The notes under the pieces: model-generated
The model's input: the letters and a program-made list of their open reading frames with translations, nothing else
The model's database searches: none
What the model was told of the DNA's origin: nothing
Position numbers and translations under genes: made by a program
DNA from: Salmonirosea aquatica
Lineage (GTDB): Bacteria > Bacteroidota > Bacteroidia > Cytophagales > Spirosomataceae
DNA length: 64,000 nt
Reading direction: 5' to 3'
Assembly (NCBI RefSeq): GCF_009296315.1
Contig: NZ_WHLY01000002.1
Coordinates: forward strand, 4,500,501-4,564,500
In this document: in pieces, positions 9,277 through 18,939 of the stretch
Layout of the letters: every line of letters starts with the position of its first letter
Numbering within the stretch: the first letter of the stretch is position 1

Positions 9277-9798
9277 ATGCCATCCCAAGCCGTTATTGAC
9301 CTTTCTCACTACATGAAGGAGCATCATCTGACGATCTCCTTCGCCGAAAGCGCCACCACCGGGCGGTTCATCGATGAATTCACCAGCGTACCCAAGTGTG
9401 GCGATGCCGTGCAGGGCAGCATTGTCTGCTATAATGAAAATGTGAAGAAAAACCTGTTGCAGGTACCCCAGGAGCTCATCGACCAATATACCGCCGAGTC
9501 GGCGGAAGTGACCCAATGCCTGGCCGACCGATTGAAACGGCTCATTCCGGCACATATCGTGGTGGCCGCTACCGGACTGGCTGCACCGGGAGGAAGCGAA
9601 ACCCCGGAAAAGCCCGTAGGTACCATGTTTGTGCACGGCTACATCGATCAGGAGGCCTTCCGAAAAAGATTCCAGTTTGAGGGCGAACCGGATGAAATTA
9701 TCACCCAGACCATTGACGAAACGGCGAAGTTTTTATTGGAAAAGCTAAAAAGCCAGGGGAGTGAAGCCAAAAAAAGCCCGGCGTTGTCGCCGGGCTAA
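9277..9798 (+). CDS. pncC: CinA C-terminal domain protein (nicotinamide-nucleotide amidase-like)
   Basis: A 173-residue stand-alone CinA C-terminal domain. PncC enzymes deamidate nicotinamide mononucleotide to nicotinate mononucleotide in NAD recycling. The catalytic-serine motif is usually AESCTGG; here it reads AESATTG at residues 23-29, keeping Ser25 but changing the Cys and the first Gly. The second motif, ATGLAAPGG (98-106), and KPVGT (112-116) are close to consensus. The last codons and stop overlap a terminator hairpin that serves the opposite strand. Confidence 0.75.
   Translation: MPSQAVIDLSHYMKEHHLTISFAESATTGRFIDEFTSVPKCGDAVQGSIVCYNENVKKNLLQVPQELIDQYTAESAEVTQCLADRLKRLIPAHIVVAATGLAAPGGSETPEKPVGTMFVHGYIDQEAFRKRFQFEGEPDEIITQTIDETAKFLLEKLKSQGSEAKKSPALSPG
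9776..9795 (-). terminator. Rho-independent terminator overlapping the 3' end of pncC
   Basis: GCCCGGCG-TTGT-CGCCGGGC forms a perfect 8-bp stem. On the minus strand it is followed by seven T, so it should end the transcript of the YcxB-like gene at 9829-10386. The stem lies inside the last codons of the plus-strand CinA gene. Confidence 0.8.
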
Positions 9799-9828
9799 AC
9801 TCCTGTACTTTTGTACTAGGTAATACCT

Positions 9829-10386
9829 TTACTTCGCTTCCGTGATCAGGTTTTTCTGCTTCAAAATCCGGTCGAAAAGTTTGAGATCGTGCTCAGAATT
9901 GAAAATCGCGTAGGGTAGGTAGATAAACTGGCCGCGGGAGAGCACCAGCACATAGGCGTCTTTGTCCTTGTAGCCTTCCTTGATCATGTCCCACTTCATC
10001 ACGCCGCCTTCCTTGGCGTTGATTTTCATCAGAATCTGGCGCTGGTCAATCTCGTATATGTACTTTTCAAACATCGGCTTATACTGTTCCAGCTGGGTAA
10101 TTCCCGTAAACTGGATCACCCAGAACAACAGGTACAGCACGACGCCTACCAGAATCGTTACATAAATCCAGATATTGGGGTACACGCCCGTGAGGCTGAT
10201 GATGGCGTTGATCAAAAGTAAGGCCACGGGAATCAACGCCCATTTGAGCTGAGATTTTACGAAATGCCGCATCGCCAGACCGATGTATTTCTTGGTATCG
10301 AGTGCGTAACGCTTAGTTCGAATCGCCGCCGGATTGGCCGAAACCTGGGGAGTTGACTGGTACTTATTGGAAGGCATTTTAGCCAT
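9829..10386 (-). CDS. YcxB-like membrane protein
   Basis: A 185-residue protein with two adjacent membrane spans at about residues 48-66 and 73-95. A C-terminal soluble domain contains EGYKDKDAYVLVLSRGQFIYLPYAIF, the pattern of the YcxB-like C-terminal domain. The function of that family is unknown; it is an inner-membrane protein with a PH-like cytoplasmic part. The gene is monocistronic, with a good terminator directly behind it. The start ATG at 10386 is the first in frame. Confidence 0.65.
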   Translation of the reverse strand: MAKMPSNKYQSTPQVSANPAAIRTKRYALDTKKYIGLAMRHFVKSQLKWALIPVALLLINAIISLTGVYPNIWIYVTILVGVVLYLLFWVIQFTGITQLEQYKPMFEKYIYEIDQRQILMKINAKEGGVMKWDMIKEGYKDKDAYVLVLSRGQFIYLPYAIFNSEHDLKLFDRILKQKNLITEAK

Positions 10387-10711
10387 ATTCTTAGGTATTA
10401 GGTTGTTAGCAGGTGGGTTTTTAGGGGGACTTTAATTGAATAAAATACCAGCTGAAATTATGCTACAGGCTTGTCGATCCCTGCATTCACTCGTTCGGAC
10501 GGTCACGCATTCAAAATCAAAATCCGGCCACAAAGTTAGGAAAAAGCCCCCGACTTCGCAGAAACCGGAATGAAATAAAACGGGTTAAGGGAATTTGGTG
10601 TAATTTGTGTTCCAAAATCCATTGTGAATGAGTGAATGATACAATGAGTGAATAAAAAGTCGCTTTACATTCGTTTACTTACTCAACCACTCATACAAAA
10701 TTGCAACGCAC
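10387..10711. other. Gene-free divergent region
   Basis: 325 bases between two divergent genes, presumably holding both promoters. The stretch 10624-10692 carries short repeated words of the type GAGTGAAT/ACTCA (forward at about 10629 and 10644, reverse near 10680-10693). No gene or clear promoter was recognised. Confidence 0.4.
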
Positions 10712-12775
10712 TTGAATTTTCTATTTCCGTCGTTCCTGTGGGGCCTTTTGGCCGTGTCGGTTCCCATTGCCATTCACTTCTTCAATTTCCGCCGTACCAA
10801 GCGTGTCTACTTCACCAATGTGGCTTTCCTCAAAGCCGTTGAAACGCAAACGAGTTCGTTTCGCAAGATCAAGCACTGGCTTATTCTGGCGGCGCGGGTA
10901 CTGGCCGTGACCTGCTTGGTACTGGCCTTTGCGCAGCCTTTTCTGCCTGGCAAAAATGAACTGGGCATCAGCCGACAGGGGATTACAAGCCTATACCTGG
11001 ACAATTCGTACAGCATGCAGAACGAGGAAAACAACAAGCGCTACCTCGACATTGCCACCGGGCGATTGGGTGATCTGCTGGCCGTATTCCGCAATGCAAC
11101 CTCCCTGCAACTGCTCACCAACGATTTTTCGGCCTCGGAGCAGACCCTGGCCACAGCCGACAAAATTCGGGACCGTCTGACTACGGTGGGGCTGTCGCAT
11201 ACACCCCGTACCCTTTCGGAAGTGTACCGCCGCCAGCAAAACATCATGGCCCGCCACGCCACCGCGGGTAAAAACCAGTTGTTCTGGTTTTCGGATTTTC
11301 AGAAAAGTACGGTCGGCGATTTGTCAAAAATCAATGTGGATTCGACCAACCGGCTGTTTATCGTACCCGTACAGGCAGCTCCTGAGAAAAATATTTTTGT
11401 GGATTCGGTCTGGCTGAATACGCCCTTCATCCGTGAACTACAGAATAATATTCTGTTCGTAAAAGTGAGTAATTCGGGAGCGGAAGTAGCCGAAAATACC
11501 GTGGTGAAACTGTATCTGGACGAAACGCAGGTGTCCACGGCCTCGGTGGACGTACCCGCCAACGGCTCAGCCAATGCGCAGTTCAATTTCAGCATCAAAG
11601 GACGGGGCTACAAGAAAGGCCGCATTACGTTCGACGATTTTCCGGTCACGTTCGATAACGAGTACTATTTCGTGCTCAATGCTTCGCCCGTCATCAACGT
11701 CGTGCATCTGTATGGACAATTGAGTGGAGGACAGTACATCGAGAACGTCTTCGACAACGACAGCCTGTTTCTGACCAAAAGCTACAGCGTTCAGAACGTG
11801 GACGTAGGCCAGCTCCGTACGGCCGATCTGGTGGTACTGGAAGGCGTGGAACAGCCTTCTGGCTCGCTGCGGGCGGCCCTCGAGGATTTTGTGAAAAAAG
11901 GAGGTAGCCTGGCGGTCATTCCGCCCACCAGTCCGGATGCAGCGGCGTACGGACCCTTTTTGACCAGCCTGCGCGTGAGTGGCTTGCAAGCCAAGGAAGG
12001 TACCCCGCAACCCCTACCCCTGAACGTGCCTGACCGGAATAGTCCTTTTTTTAGCGACGTGTTCGAGGAGTCCATCCGCCAGGAAAATAATGTGAATATG
12101 CCGTCGGCTTCACCTACCTGGCAGTGGGGCGGCAGCGGTAGCGTGTTATTGGCCCTGCGCAGCGGGCAGCCCTACCTAAGCCAATCGACGGTAGGTCGGG
12201 GAAAACTGTACCTCTTTGCGGCGCCGTTGGCGGCAGCTTATGGCAACGTGGCGCAGCATGCCTTGTTCGTACCGGTGATGTACAAGCTGGCCGCTCTGAG
12301 CGTCCGGGCGCAGCGGACGGCCTACTCGTTCGATGAGGATAATCTGGCCGTGACCGTGAGCGATCCTAATCCCAATGCGGTGTACAAGCTCCGCCGCGAC
12401 AAGACCGAACTGATTCCGGTGCAGCGGCTGAATGGCAATGAGCTGATCCTGGAACTACCTAAAAGCAATCAACTCAGCGCCGATCAGTCGGTGGACGCGG
12501 GGTACTACGAACTGGTGAACGAGGATAAAACCGAACAGTTGCTGGCCCTGAACCACGACAACGCCGAATCCAAACTGGATTATTATTCTCCCGACGAACT
12601 GCGCGCGGCTTTTTCGGGCCAGAAAAATGTGGAGATATTCGACAAAATCAACGATGCGGCCTTCGCCCGCGAATTCGAGAACCAGAATCTGGGTATCAGC
12701 CTGTGGCGGTACTTTCTCATCGCCGCGTTAGTGTTTCTGCTGGTGGAGATTCTGCTAATTCAGTTTTTGAAATAA
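10712..12775 (+). CDS. BatA/VWA domain-containing membrane protein
   Basis: A 687-residue protein. The N-terminus (LNFLFPSFLWGLLAVSVPIA) is the BatA domain signature. Membrane spans lie at about 5-24, 57-77 and 664-683. A von Willebrand A-like region begins near residue 92 with DNSYS (97-101), which fits the DxSxS metal-ion site. In Bacteroidota such proteins act with MoxR ATPases in aerotolerance or envelope functions, but no MoxR gene is in view. The start codon is TTG at 10712, chosen because it begins the conserved N-terminal pattern. Confidence 0.8.
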   Translation: MNFLFPSFLWGLLAVSVPIAIHFFNFRRTKRVYFTNVAFLKAVETQTSSFRKIKHWLILAARVLAVTCLVLAFAQPFLPGKNELGISRQGITSLYLDNSYSMQNEENNKRYLDIATGRLGDLLAVFRNATSLQLLTNDFSASEQTLATADKIRDRLTTVGLSHTPRTLSEVYRRQQNIMARHATAGKNQLFWFSDFQKSTVGDLSKINVDSTNRLFIVPVQAAPEKNIFVDSVWLNTPFIRELQNNILFVKVSNSGAEVAENTVVKLYLDETQVSTASVDVPANGSANAQFNFSIKGRGYKKGRITFDDFPVTFDNEYYFVLNASPVINVVHLYGQLSGGQYIENVFDNDSLFLTKSYSVQNVDVGQLRTADLVVLEGVEQPSGSLRAALEDFVKKGGSLAVIPPTSPDAAAYGPFLTSLRVSGLQAKEGTPQPLPLNVPDRNSPFFSDVFEESIRQENNVNMPSASPTWQWGGSGSVLLALRSGQPYLSQSTVGRGKLYLFAAPLAAAYGNVAQHALFVPVMYKLAALSVRAQRTAYSFDEDNLAVTVSDPNPNAVYKLRRDKTELIPVQRLNGNELILELPKSNQLSADQSVDAGYYELVNEDKTEQLLALNHDNAESKLDYYSPDELRAAFSGQKNVEIFDKINDAAFAREFENQNLGISLWRYFLIAALVFLLVEILLIQFLK

Positions 12776-12863
12776 ATACAGCCAATGACTGGTAGCATTT
12801 GGGAACCTAGCATCGCACAAAATTCCCTCTGTGCCTTTTTGCCTTTCCCCCTAAGTGCCTTTT

Positions 12864-13631
12864 CTAGCCATATATCTCATTCAGAATCCCTGCCAAATGA
12901 ATTCCGGCCTGCATGAGGACTGTCTGCACGGTGTCGAAATTTTCGTATGAATAGCGGTACCCTAGCTTTTTGTCTTCGGGGAAAGTATAAACCTGGGGCA
13001 AAAGTCCCTGCGATACGGCCGCCCATTCCAGGGTACTCATGGCCTGCCATTGCTTGATTTGCGCCTTTGACGGCTCGTCCAGAAAGCCCGCCAGGTCAGA
13101 GTAGCTGAGTTGTTTGCCCTCGATCATATCGCTGTCCCACACGCGGTGGAGGTTGGAGTTCTGGCCGAACCACGTCAGCCGCACCTGATTGCCACCCTGA
13201 TCGTCGCGGTCGCCCACGTGCAGGGGTTGGTGCAAATCACCTACCAGATGTACCAGAAATTTCAGTTGCTCGGCTTCCTGGGCGGGCGAAAGGGTATGGG
13301 TTTTCAGGGTAGCGGTGATCTCCTCGATCTTCATGATAATGTCGCCCTTGGGATTCTTTTGGCTTTGTTCGTAGGTCTGTCCCGGCAGGATCGTAACCCA
13401 GTGCCAGTCGTGGGTATGGTTGTAGGCCGTATCCGATTTTACATCGTCCATGAAGTTGGCTACCTCGGCCAGCGAGTTGCATTGTAAAATAGAAGCGATT
13501 TTACGTTTAGCACTATTTTTTAAATGATTCTGGGCTACCAGCCCTACTACGCGGTGGCCCGTTACGCCCCAGGCCATGGCGGGGAGGTTGAGGATTAATA
13601 CAGAAAGGCAGATAACGATTGTTTTTTTCAT
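12864..13631 (-). CDS. Secreted S1/P1 nuclease
   Basis: A 255-residue protein with a signal peptide ending at Ala20, so that the mature protein begins with Trp21 (WGVTGHR). In S1/P1 nucleases the N-terminal Trp is itself a zinc ligand. Further zinc ligands fit HDWHW, HLVGDLHQPLHVGD and the later NLHRVWDSD. The enzyme cleaves single-stranded DNA and RNA and is probably exported for nutrient acquisition. Length and motifs match intact family members. It is flanked by long non-coding gaps, so it is probably a single gene. Confidence 0.9.
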   Translation of the reverse strand: MKKTIVICLSVLILNLPAMAWGVTGHRVVGLVAQNHLKNSAKRKIASILQCNSLAEVANFMDDVKSDTAYNHTHDWHWVTILPGQTYEQSQKNPKGDIIMKIEEITATLKTHTLSPAQEAEQLKFLVHLVGDLHQPLHVGDRDDQGGNQVRLTWFGQNSNLHRVWDSDMIEGKQLSYSDLAGFLDEPSKAQIKQWQAMSTLEWAAVSQGLLPQVYTFPEDKKLGYRYSYENFDTVQTVLMQAGIHLAGILNEIYG

Positions 13632-13743
13632 GAGACAACGGAGAAGGTACCTTTCAAATAGGTTTAATGAAAATGTAATGAAAAGAGATCGGGGACAAAA
13701 GTACGATGCAAACCTGCCGAAGACTTTACTGGAAGATTATTTT

Positions 13744-14868
13744 TCATGACCTTTTGGCCACAATGTGATCCACAATCTTCTTAGATTCCAGTTTGATCCC
13801 CCGCAAAATGCCGGTTAGGGGTACGCTGAATCCCAGAAAATATAGCCCCGGCCATTGCGGGTACCATAGCTTATCCGGACAGCCCCGCTCGTTCAGGGTA
13901 GGTGCAACTTCGGGAATGAATTCGCCCAGCCGGGCTCGGTAACCGGTAGCCAGTATGACCGCATCCACTTCCAGCCGGGTACCGTCCACAAACTGTACCC
14001 CGCGGGGCGTGAAGTGCTCGATGTCGCGCTTTACCTGGATGGCCCCGGCTTTGATGCGATCCACCGTGCCAATGTCCAACACCGGAATACGACCCCGCCG
14101 GATTCCGGCCGAGGGAGCGTAATCGGGTGTGTGGATGCCGTAGGCCGACAGATCGCCCATGGTTCGTTTTTGCACGAAGCGCGAAAGCAGATCGTAGGCC
14201 CAGTCGGGCAGGACGGCATTCATGACGATGGCGGAAAGCTGCGAGGGTTTACCGCCCAGATCGCGCCGCACGATATTGACCGGACTGCGCAGCGAAATGA
14301 AGGTACCCCCGGCCGTTTCACTAAGCTCAAGGGCGATTTCGGCCCCGCTGTTGCCCATGCCTACCACCAGTACGTTCTTGTTTCGGAAAGGCGCCGCATT
14401 TTTATAGGTACTGCTATGCAGCAGGGTACCCTTGTACAATTCCTGCCCCGGCCAGTGGGGTACATGGGGAACACGGTTGTAGCCCGTGCAGACGATCACA
14501 TTTTCGGAAATAAACGTATCCGTAGCGGTCGAAGTAATCCAGGAGGTACCTTCCCGCTGCACCCGCCGTACTTCCTGCCCAAATAAGGGTTTGAGGTCGT
14601 AGTGGTCGGCGTACTCTTCCCAGTACTTAATCACATCCAGGCGCGGGACAAAAACGGGGGCGGTTGTGGGAATCGGCCGGTGGGGCAGGCCCGAGTAGGT
14701 ACGGTCGGTATGCAGGTGGAGGCGCTCGTAATGATGGTACCAGGCTTCGCCTACATGTTGTCCTTTTTCCAGGATGAGGAAAGGCTGTTTCATCTCAGCG
14801 AGTCGACCTGCTACGGCCAGTCCCGACGGCCCCGCGCCAATGATAAGGTTTTTGACGGTATGTTTCAT
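13744..14868 (-). CDS. Flavin-containing monooxygenase / NAD(P)-binding oxidoreductase
   Basis: A 374-residue two-dinucleotide-domain flavoprotein. The FAD motif GAGPSG is at residues 11-16. The FMO-like fingerprint YKGTLLHSSTY precedes the NAD(P)H motif VVGMGNSGAEIA at about 167-178, and an ATGY motif lies near residue 310. The layout matches single-component class B/YUCCA-like monooxygenases. The substrate is unknown. It starts 26 bases beyond the end of an APC permease gene on the same strand, so uptake and oxidation of one amine or amino acid is possible but speculative. Confidence 0.8.
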   Translation of the reverse strand: MKHTVKNLIIGAGPSGLAVAGRLAEMKQPFLILEKGQHVGEAWYHHYERLHLHTDRTYSGLPHRPIPTTAPVFVPRLDVIKYWEEYADHYDLKPLFGQEVRRVQREGTSWITSTATDTFISENVIVCTGYNRVPHVPHWPGQELYKGTLLHSSTYKNAAPFRNKNVLVVGMGNSGAEIALELSETAGGTFISLRSPVNIVRRDLGGKPSQLSAIVMNAVLPDWAYDLLSRFVQKRTMGDLSAYGIHTPDYAPSAGIRRGRIPVLDIGTVDRIKAGAIQVKRDIEHFTPRGVQFVDGTRLEVDAVILATGYRARLGEFIPEVAPTLNERGCPDKLWYPQWPGLYFLGFSVPLTGILRGIKLESKKIVDHIVAKRS

Positions 14869-14894
14869 CGGCAGAAGAGAAATCTAAACCACCT

Positions 14895-16199
14895 TTATTT
14901 TACAAAAAGAGCCTTTAATCCATAACTACCTCCCATAACTCCCGCAAACAGCAACGCTGAAACAGGATTGTAAATCGTCAGAGCGACCAGCGAAACCAGC
15001 GCGATTCCCAGCGTGAGCCAGGGTACCCCGGGGTAGCCGGGGGTATGGAAGGGGCGGGGAAGGTCAGGTTCTTTTTTTCGTAAAATAATAAAAGAAACCA
15101 GAGAAAAGGAATACATCGTCAACGCCCCGAAGGCCGACAGGATGATGATTTCTGCCGTAGACTGCGTGAGCAAAGCCGCCAGGCCGATCAGCATGTTGAT
15201 GAGCAGGGCGCTGGCGGGTGTCTGGTACCTGGGATGAATTTTTCCCAGCATAGCCGGACCGTTGCCCAGCCGGCAAAACTCGTAGGTAGATCGCCCCGCC
15301 GCCAGCAGCAGTCCATGAAATGACGCGACCAGGCCAAAGATGCCGAAACCAATGATCAGGCTGTAGAGCGGATGCTTTTCCGTACCGATTTTCTGCAAAG
15401 CCAGCGGCAAGGGCGAATCAGAGGCCAGACCGGCTTCATCGAAGACTACCCCTTCCCAGCCCGAGACACCCACGGCCGCTACGAACGTAAAGGCGCAGAG
15501 CAGTACCAGCGTGGCCATGGCGTACAGGAAACCGCGCGTGAGGTCGAGCTGCGGATTCAGGCTTTCTTCGGCTACATTGGCCAGGCCTTCGATTCCCAGA
15601 AAAAACCAGATGGCAAACGGAATGGCCGCAAAGACGCCACCCCAACCATGCGGTAACGGGTTGGCAGTAAACGCTTCGGTTGAAAAGTCCGGCAACGTAA
15701 TGCCGGAAAACAAAATCAAACCTACCACGGCAACCACCGTCACGAACAGTTCAAATTTGGCCGCCACGCTGGTACCCAGAATATTAAGAATCGTAAACAG
15801 AATATATACCCCTACCGCAATGGCTAGCGGAGGCAGCGCCGGAACGAATAGCGAAACATAGGCCCCGATGCCCGCCGCAATGGCCGGTGGGGCGAACAGA
15901 AACTCGATGTTCTGCGCCATGCCCGCCAGAAAGCCGCCGCGTGGCCCTATTGCCCGGCTCGCGTAGTCGAAGGCTCCGCCTGCCTTGGGAATGGCGCAGG
16001 CCAGCTCGGCGTAGCTGAGCGTAAAGCCTATGTACATCGCAATAACCAGCATCGTCGCCAGCGCCATGCCCAGGGTACCCCCCTGTTGCAGGCCGAGGTT
16101 CCAGCCGAAGTACATGCCCGAAATGACGTAACCGACGCCCAGGCCCCAGAGCAGGGTAGGGGTGAGGGATTTTTTTAGCTGTTGGGTTTCCGGAGACAT
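14895..16199 (-). CDS. APC-superfamily amine/amino-acid permease (ethanolamine permease-like)
   Basis: About 434 residues with 12 hydrophobic segments. The start MSPETQQLKKSLTP at 16199 is preferred over the longer frame. The N-terminus GLGVGYVISGMYFGWNLGL and the following PKAGGAFDYASRAIGP segment fit the ethanolamine permease branch of the APC superfamily. No ethanolamine ammonia-lyase genes are present in the window, so the substrate is inferred only from resemblance. The gene precedes the monooxygenase gene with a 26-base gap, suggesting an operon. Confidence 0.75.
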   Translation of the reverse strand: MSPETQQLKKSLTPTLLWGLGVGYVISGMYFGWNLGLQQGGTLGMALATMLVIAMYIGFTLSYAELACAIPKAGGAFDYASRAIGPRGGFLAGMAQNIEFLFAPPAIAAGIGAYVSLFVPALPPLAIAVGVYILFTILNILGTSVAAKFELFVTVVAVVGLILFSGITLPDFSTEAFTANPLPHGWGGVFAAIPFAIWFFLGIEGLANVAEESLNPQLDLTRGFLYAMATLVLLCAFTFVAAVGVSGWEGVVFDEAGLASDSPLPLALQKIGTEKHPLYSLIIGFGIFGLVASFHGLLLAAGRSTYEFCRLGNGPAMLGKIHPRYQTPASALLINMLIGLAALLTQSTAEIIILSAFGALTMYSFSLVSFIILRKKEPDLPRPFHTPGYPGVPWLTLGIALVSLVALTIYNPVSALLFAGVMGGSYGLKALFVK

Positions 16200-16333
16200 A
16201 GGTTTCAAGGCCCAGTGGTACAAAGTAGTAAAGGCACAAAGTAGGTTTTCTAAAAAAGGTATTTGATCAACTGTAAGCGAATTAAAGTAGAGTTAATTTT
16301 TACTGTGTGCCTTTGTGCCTCTGCCCCTTCTTT

Positions 16334-17554
16334 TTACTTTTTGAAGAGCAGCGCCTTGATCGGCTGAATGCGGGTAATGACGTAGGTCGGAATCAGCAGG
16401 ACCAGCCCCACTACCAGTAAGGTGATCAGATTCACCAACACCACGGCACCCCAGTCGAACACAATGGGTACGGTGTCCATGTAGTAGTTGACCGGGTCGA
16501 GCGGGATAAGGTGAAACTGCCATTGCAGCCATGCCAGCAGCAGCCCGGCAGCGTTACCGATCAGCAGGCCCCGCACCACGATGACAATACCGACTCGAAT
16601 GAAAACAGAACGGATTTGTCCGTCGGGACTGCCTAGTGTTTTGAGCAAACCCACCAGCGGCGTACGTTCCATGATCATCACCAGCAGAATGGAAATCATG
16701 TTGAAGCAGGCCACGAATAGAATCAGCGTGATAAAAACCGCTGTGTTGCGGTCCAGCAAAAGCAGCCAGTCGAACACGGGCCGGAAGGTTTCGGTCACTT
16801 TCTGCAGGAACATATCGGGCGCCATGAGGTTGAAAATTTTCGCCGCTACCGCATCGAGTTGGGTAAAGTCGCTCAGATAGATTTCGTAGGTACCCACGGT
16901 ATCCTTGCCCCAATCATTCAGCCGCTGGACCAGGGCCAGATCGCCCACAATCAGCGAATTGTCGAACTCTTCCATGTCGGTTTTATACACGCCTGCCACC
17001 GTTAGTTTGCGGGCGCGGGGCGGATCCTGCACAAAGTACATCAGTACGTCGTCGCCCGCTTTCAGACGGAGTTGCCGGGCGATGTTGTGGCTCAGGATGA
17101 TTTCCTGCGAATAGCCGCTATCGGGAAACTGGATCAACCTACCTTCGACCAGACTTTTCTCAAAAAGCGCCCAGTCGTAGTCTTTACCTACCCCTTTCAG
17201 TACTACGCCCTTCAATTCATCGGGCGTTTTCAGGATGCCCGACTTGTGCGCTACGGCCTGCCAGTGCTTCACTTCGGGCATCGTGGACAAGTCTTCTGAT
17301 AGCGACGTCCTTAATGGCATCGGGCCTTCTTCGTAGCTGTTGTTGAGCGTCAGCGAACTCACCCGCAGATGTGCGCCGAAGAGAAAAACCTTGTCCTGAA
17401 TCACTTTCTTAAAACCAAAGAGTACCGCAAAGGCCAGAATCCCCACGACGGTGCTGACGGCAATGCTGGCAATGCCGATGCGCGTGACCGTGGCCGAGAA
17501 GGTACCTACGGCATTGTGGCGGATGCGGTTGGCAAGGAAGGAGGTGAAGCGCAA
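16334..17554 (-). CDS. FtsX-like ABC transporter permease (LolC/E-type)
   Basis: A 406-residue protein with the MacB/LolC layout: a membrane span at about 25-50, a periplasmic domain of about 200 residues, then three spans between about 270 and 400. It starts FLANRIRHNAVGTFSATVTRIGIASIAVS, typical of lipoprotein-release permeases in Bacteroidota. The partner ATPase is not adjacent. The family extracts lipoproteins or drives periplasmic mechanical work. It is transcribed divergently from the NamZ gene, with starts 61 bases apart. Confidence 0.8.
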   Translation of the reverse strand: MRFTSFLANRIRHNAVGTFSATVTRIGIASIAVSTVVGILAFAVLFGFKKVIQDKVFLFGAHLRVSSLTLNNSYEEGPMPLRTSLSEDLSTMPEVKHWQAVAHKSGILKTPDELKGVVLKGVGKDYDWALFEKSLVEGRLIQFPDSGYSQEIILSHNIARQLRLKAGDDVLMYFVQDPPRARKLTVAGVYKTDMEEFDNSLIVGDLALVQRLNDWGKDTVGTYEIYLSDFTQLDAVAAKIFNLMAPDMFLQKVTETFRPVFDWLLLLDRNTAVFITLILFVACFNMISILLVMIMERTPLVGLLKTLGSPDGQIRSVFIRVGIVIVVRGLLIGNAAGLLLAWLQWQFHLIPLDPVNYYMDTVPIVFDWGAVVLVNLITLLVVGLVLLIPTYVITRIQPIKALLFKK

Positions 17555-17615
17555 GGCGGGTGGGAGATTTTGAGTTTATATAGTAATTTGGCAAAAATAA
17601 CGAAAAACCATTCCC

Positions 17616-18824
17616 ATGACCCACCTTCTTTCGGTTCTGATGTTGTTGGTGCTGAGTTCCTGCGGAACAACCCCGCCCGCTGGTACCGCAAAAACGACAC
17701 TTCCGAATACTGCACCCGGCCCAACCAATGAACTGGCATTAGGCATCGACCGCACCGCTGAGTACCTGCCGCTGCTCGCGGGTAAGCGCGTGGGGCTGGT
17801 CGTGAATCATACGACTTTGTTTTCTAATGGTACCCATCTGGCCGACAGCCTGCAGGCGCTGGGCGTGAAAGTCCAGACCATTTTTGCGCCCGAGCATGGC
17901 TTCCGGGGCGTGGCCGATGCCGGAGCTGCGATCAAGGATGGTAAGGATGCCAAGACGGGTCTGCCGATTGTGTCGCTGTATGGCAAGAACAAAAAACCTT
18001 CGCCTGAGCAACTGCGGGAAATCGACGTCATGATTTTCGATATTCAGGATGTAGGCGTGCGCTACTATACCTACCCCAGCACCATGCACTATGTGATGGA
18101 AGCCTGCGCCGAAAATGGCAAGGAATGCATCGTACTGGATAGGCCCAATCCCAACGGTAATTACGTAGATGGACCGGTGCTGGACCCGAAGTTCAAGTCG
18201 TTCGTGGGGATGAATCCGGTACCCGTTGTCCACGGTCTAACCTCCGCCGAACTGGCGCTGATGATCAACGGCGAGGGTTGGCTGGAAGGCAAAAAGCACT
18301 GCGACCTCACGGTGGTGCCTTGTACGGGCTATAATCACCGCCAGGTGTATGAGCTTCCCGTGCGGCCTTCACCCAACCTGCCGAATCTGCAATCCATCCG
18401 GCTGTATCCGTCCATCTGCTTGTTTGAACCCACCATCGTGAGCGTAGGACGGGGTACCGACACGCAGTTTCAGGTCATCGGCGCGCCGAATCAAGTGTAT
18501 GGTACCTACCAGTTCACGCCCACCGATCAGCCCGGCGCGCAGAATCCGCCCAACGAAGGCAAGGTTTGTTATGGCCTGGATTTGCGCGAAGTGAACACCC
18601 GGCAGGAAGGCTTTACGCTCAAATACGTACTTGATTTCTACAATAAAACCCCCGACAAAACGAAGTTTTTCACCAGCGCCGATTTCTTCGACAAACTCGC
18701 GGGTACCGATATGATCCGCAAGATGATGATCGCCGGAAACTCAGAAGCCGAAATCCGCGCCGCCTTCACCCCGGCGCTGGAAGCCTACAAGGAAATACGC
18801 CAGAAGTATATGTTGTATGAATAG
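17616..18824 (+). CDS. namZ: DUF1343 exo-beta-N-acetylmuramidase (NamZ family) lipoprotein
   Basis: A 402-residue protein with a lipoprotein signal (MTHLLSVLMLLVLSSC, Cys16). Conserved DUF1343 blocks are VGLVVNHTTL, FAPEHGFRG, DIQDVGVRYYTYPSTM and DRPNPNG. NamZ enzymes remove terminal MurNAc from peptidoglycan fragments. The gene is followed 115 bases later by a glucosamine-6-phosphate deaminase, which suggests wall-sugar salvage feeding glycolysis. The gene symbol is by family and the specificity is inferred. Confidence 0.85.
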   Translation: MTHLLSVLMLLVLSSCGTTPPAGTAKTTLPNTAPGPTNELALGIDRTAEYLPLLAGKRVGLVVNHTTLFSNGTHLADSLQALGVKVQTIFAPEHGFRGVADAGAAIKDGKDAKTGLPIVSLYGKNKKPSPEQLREIDVMIFDIQDVGVRYYTYPSTMHYVMEACAENGKECIVLDRPNPNGNYVDGPVLDPKFKSFVGMNPVPVVHGLTSAELALMINGEGWLEGKKHCDLTVVPCTGYNHRQVYELPVRPSPNLPNLQSIRLYPSICLFEPTIVSVGRGTDTQFQVIGAPNQVYGTYQFTPTDQPGAQNPPNEGKVCYGLDLREVNTRQEGFTLKYVLDFYNKTPDKTKFFTSADFFDKLAGTDMIRKMMIAGNSEAEIRAAFTPALEAYKEIRQKYMLYE

Positions 18825-18939
18825 CTGTTGGCCGGGCGGCGTTCCGCTGATCACTTTTTGCTTCTTGCAATCCAGAGAATAGAATAAACTCACTTAAATG
18901 GCCATTAGCCAATAGCTATGTGCCACAAGCTACCAACCC

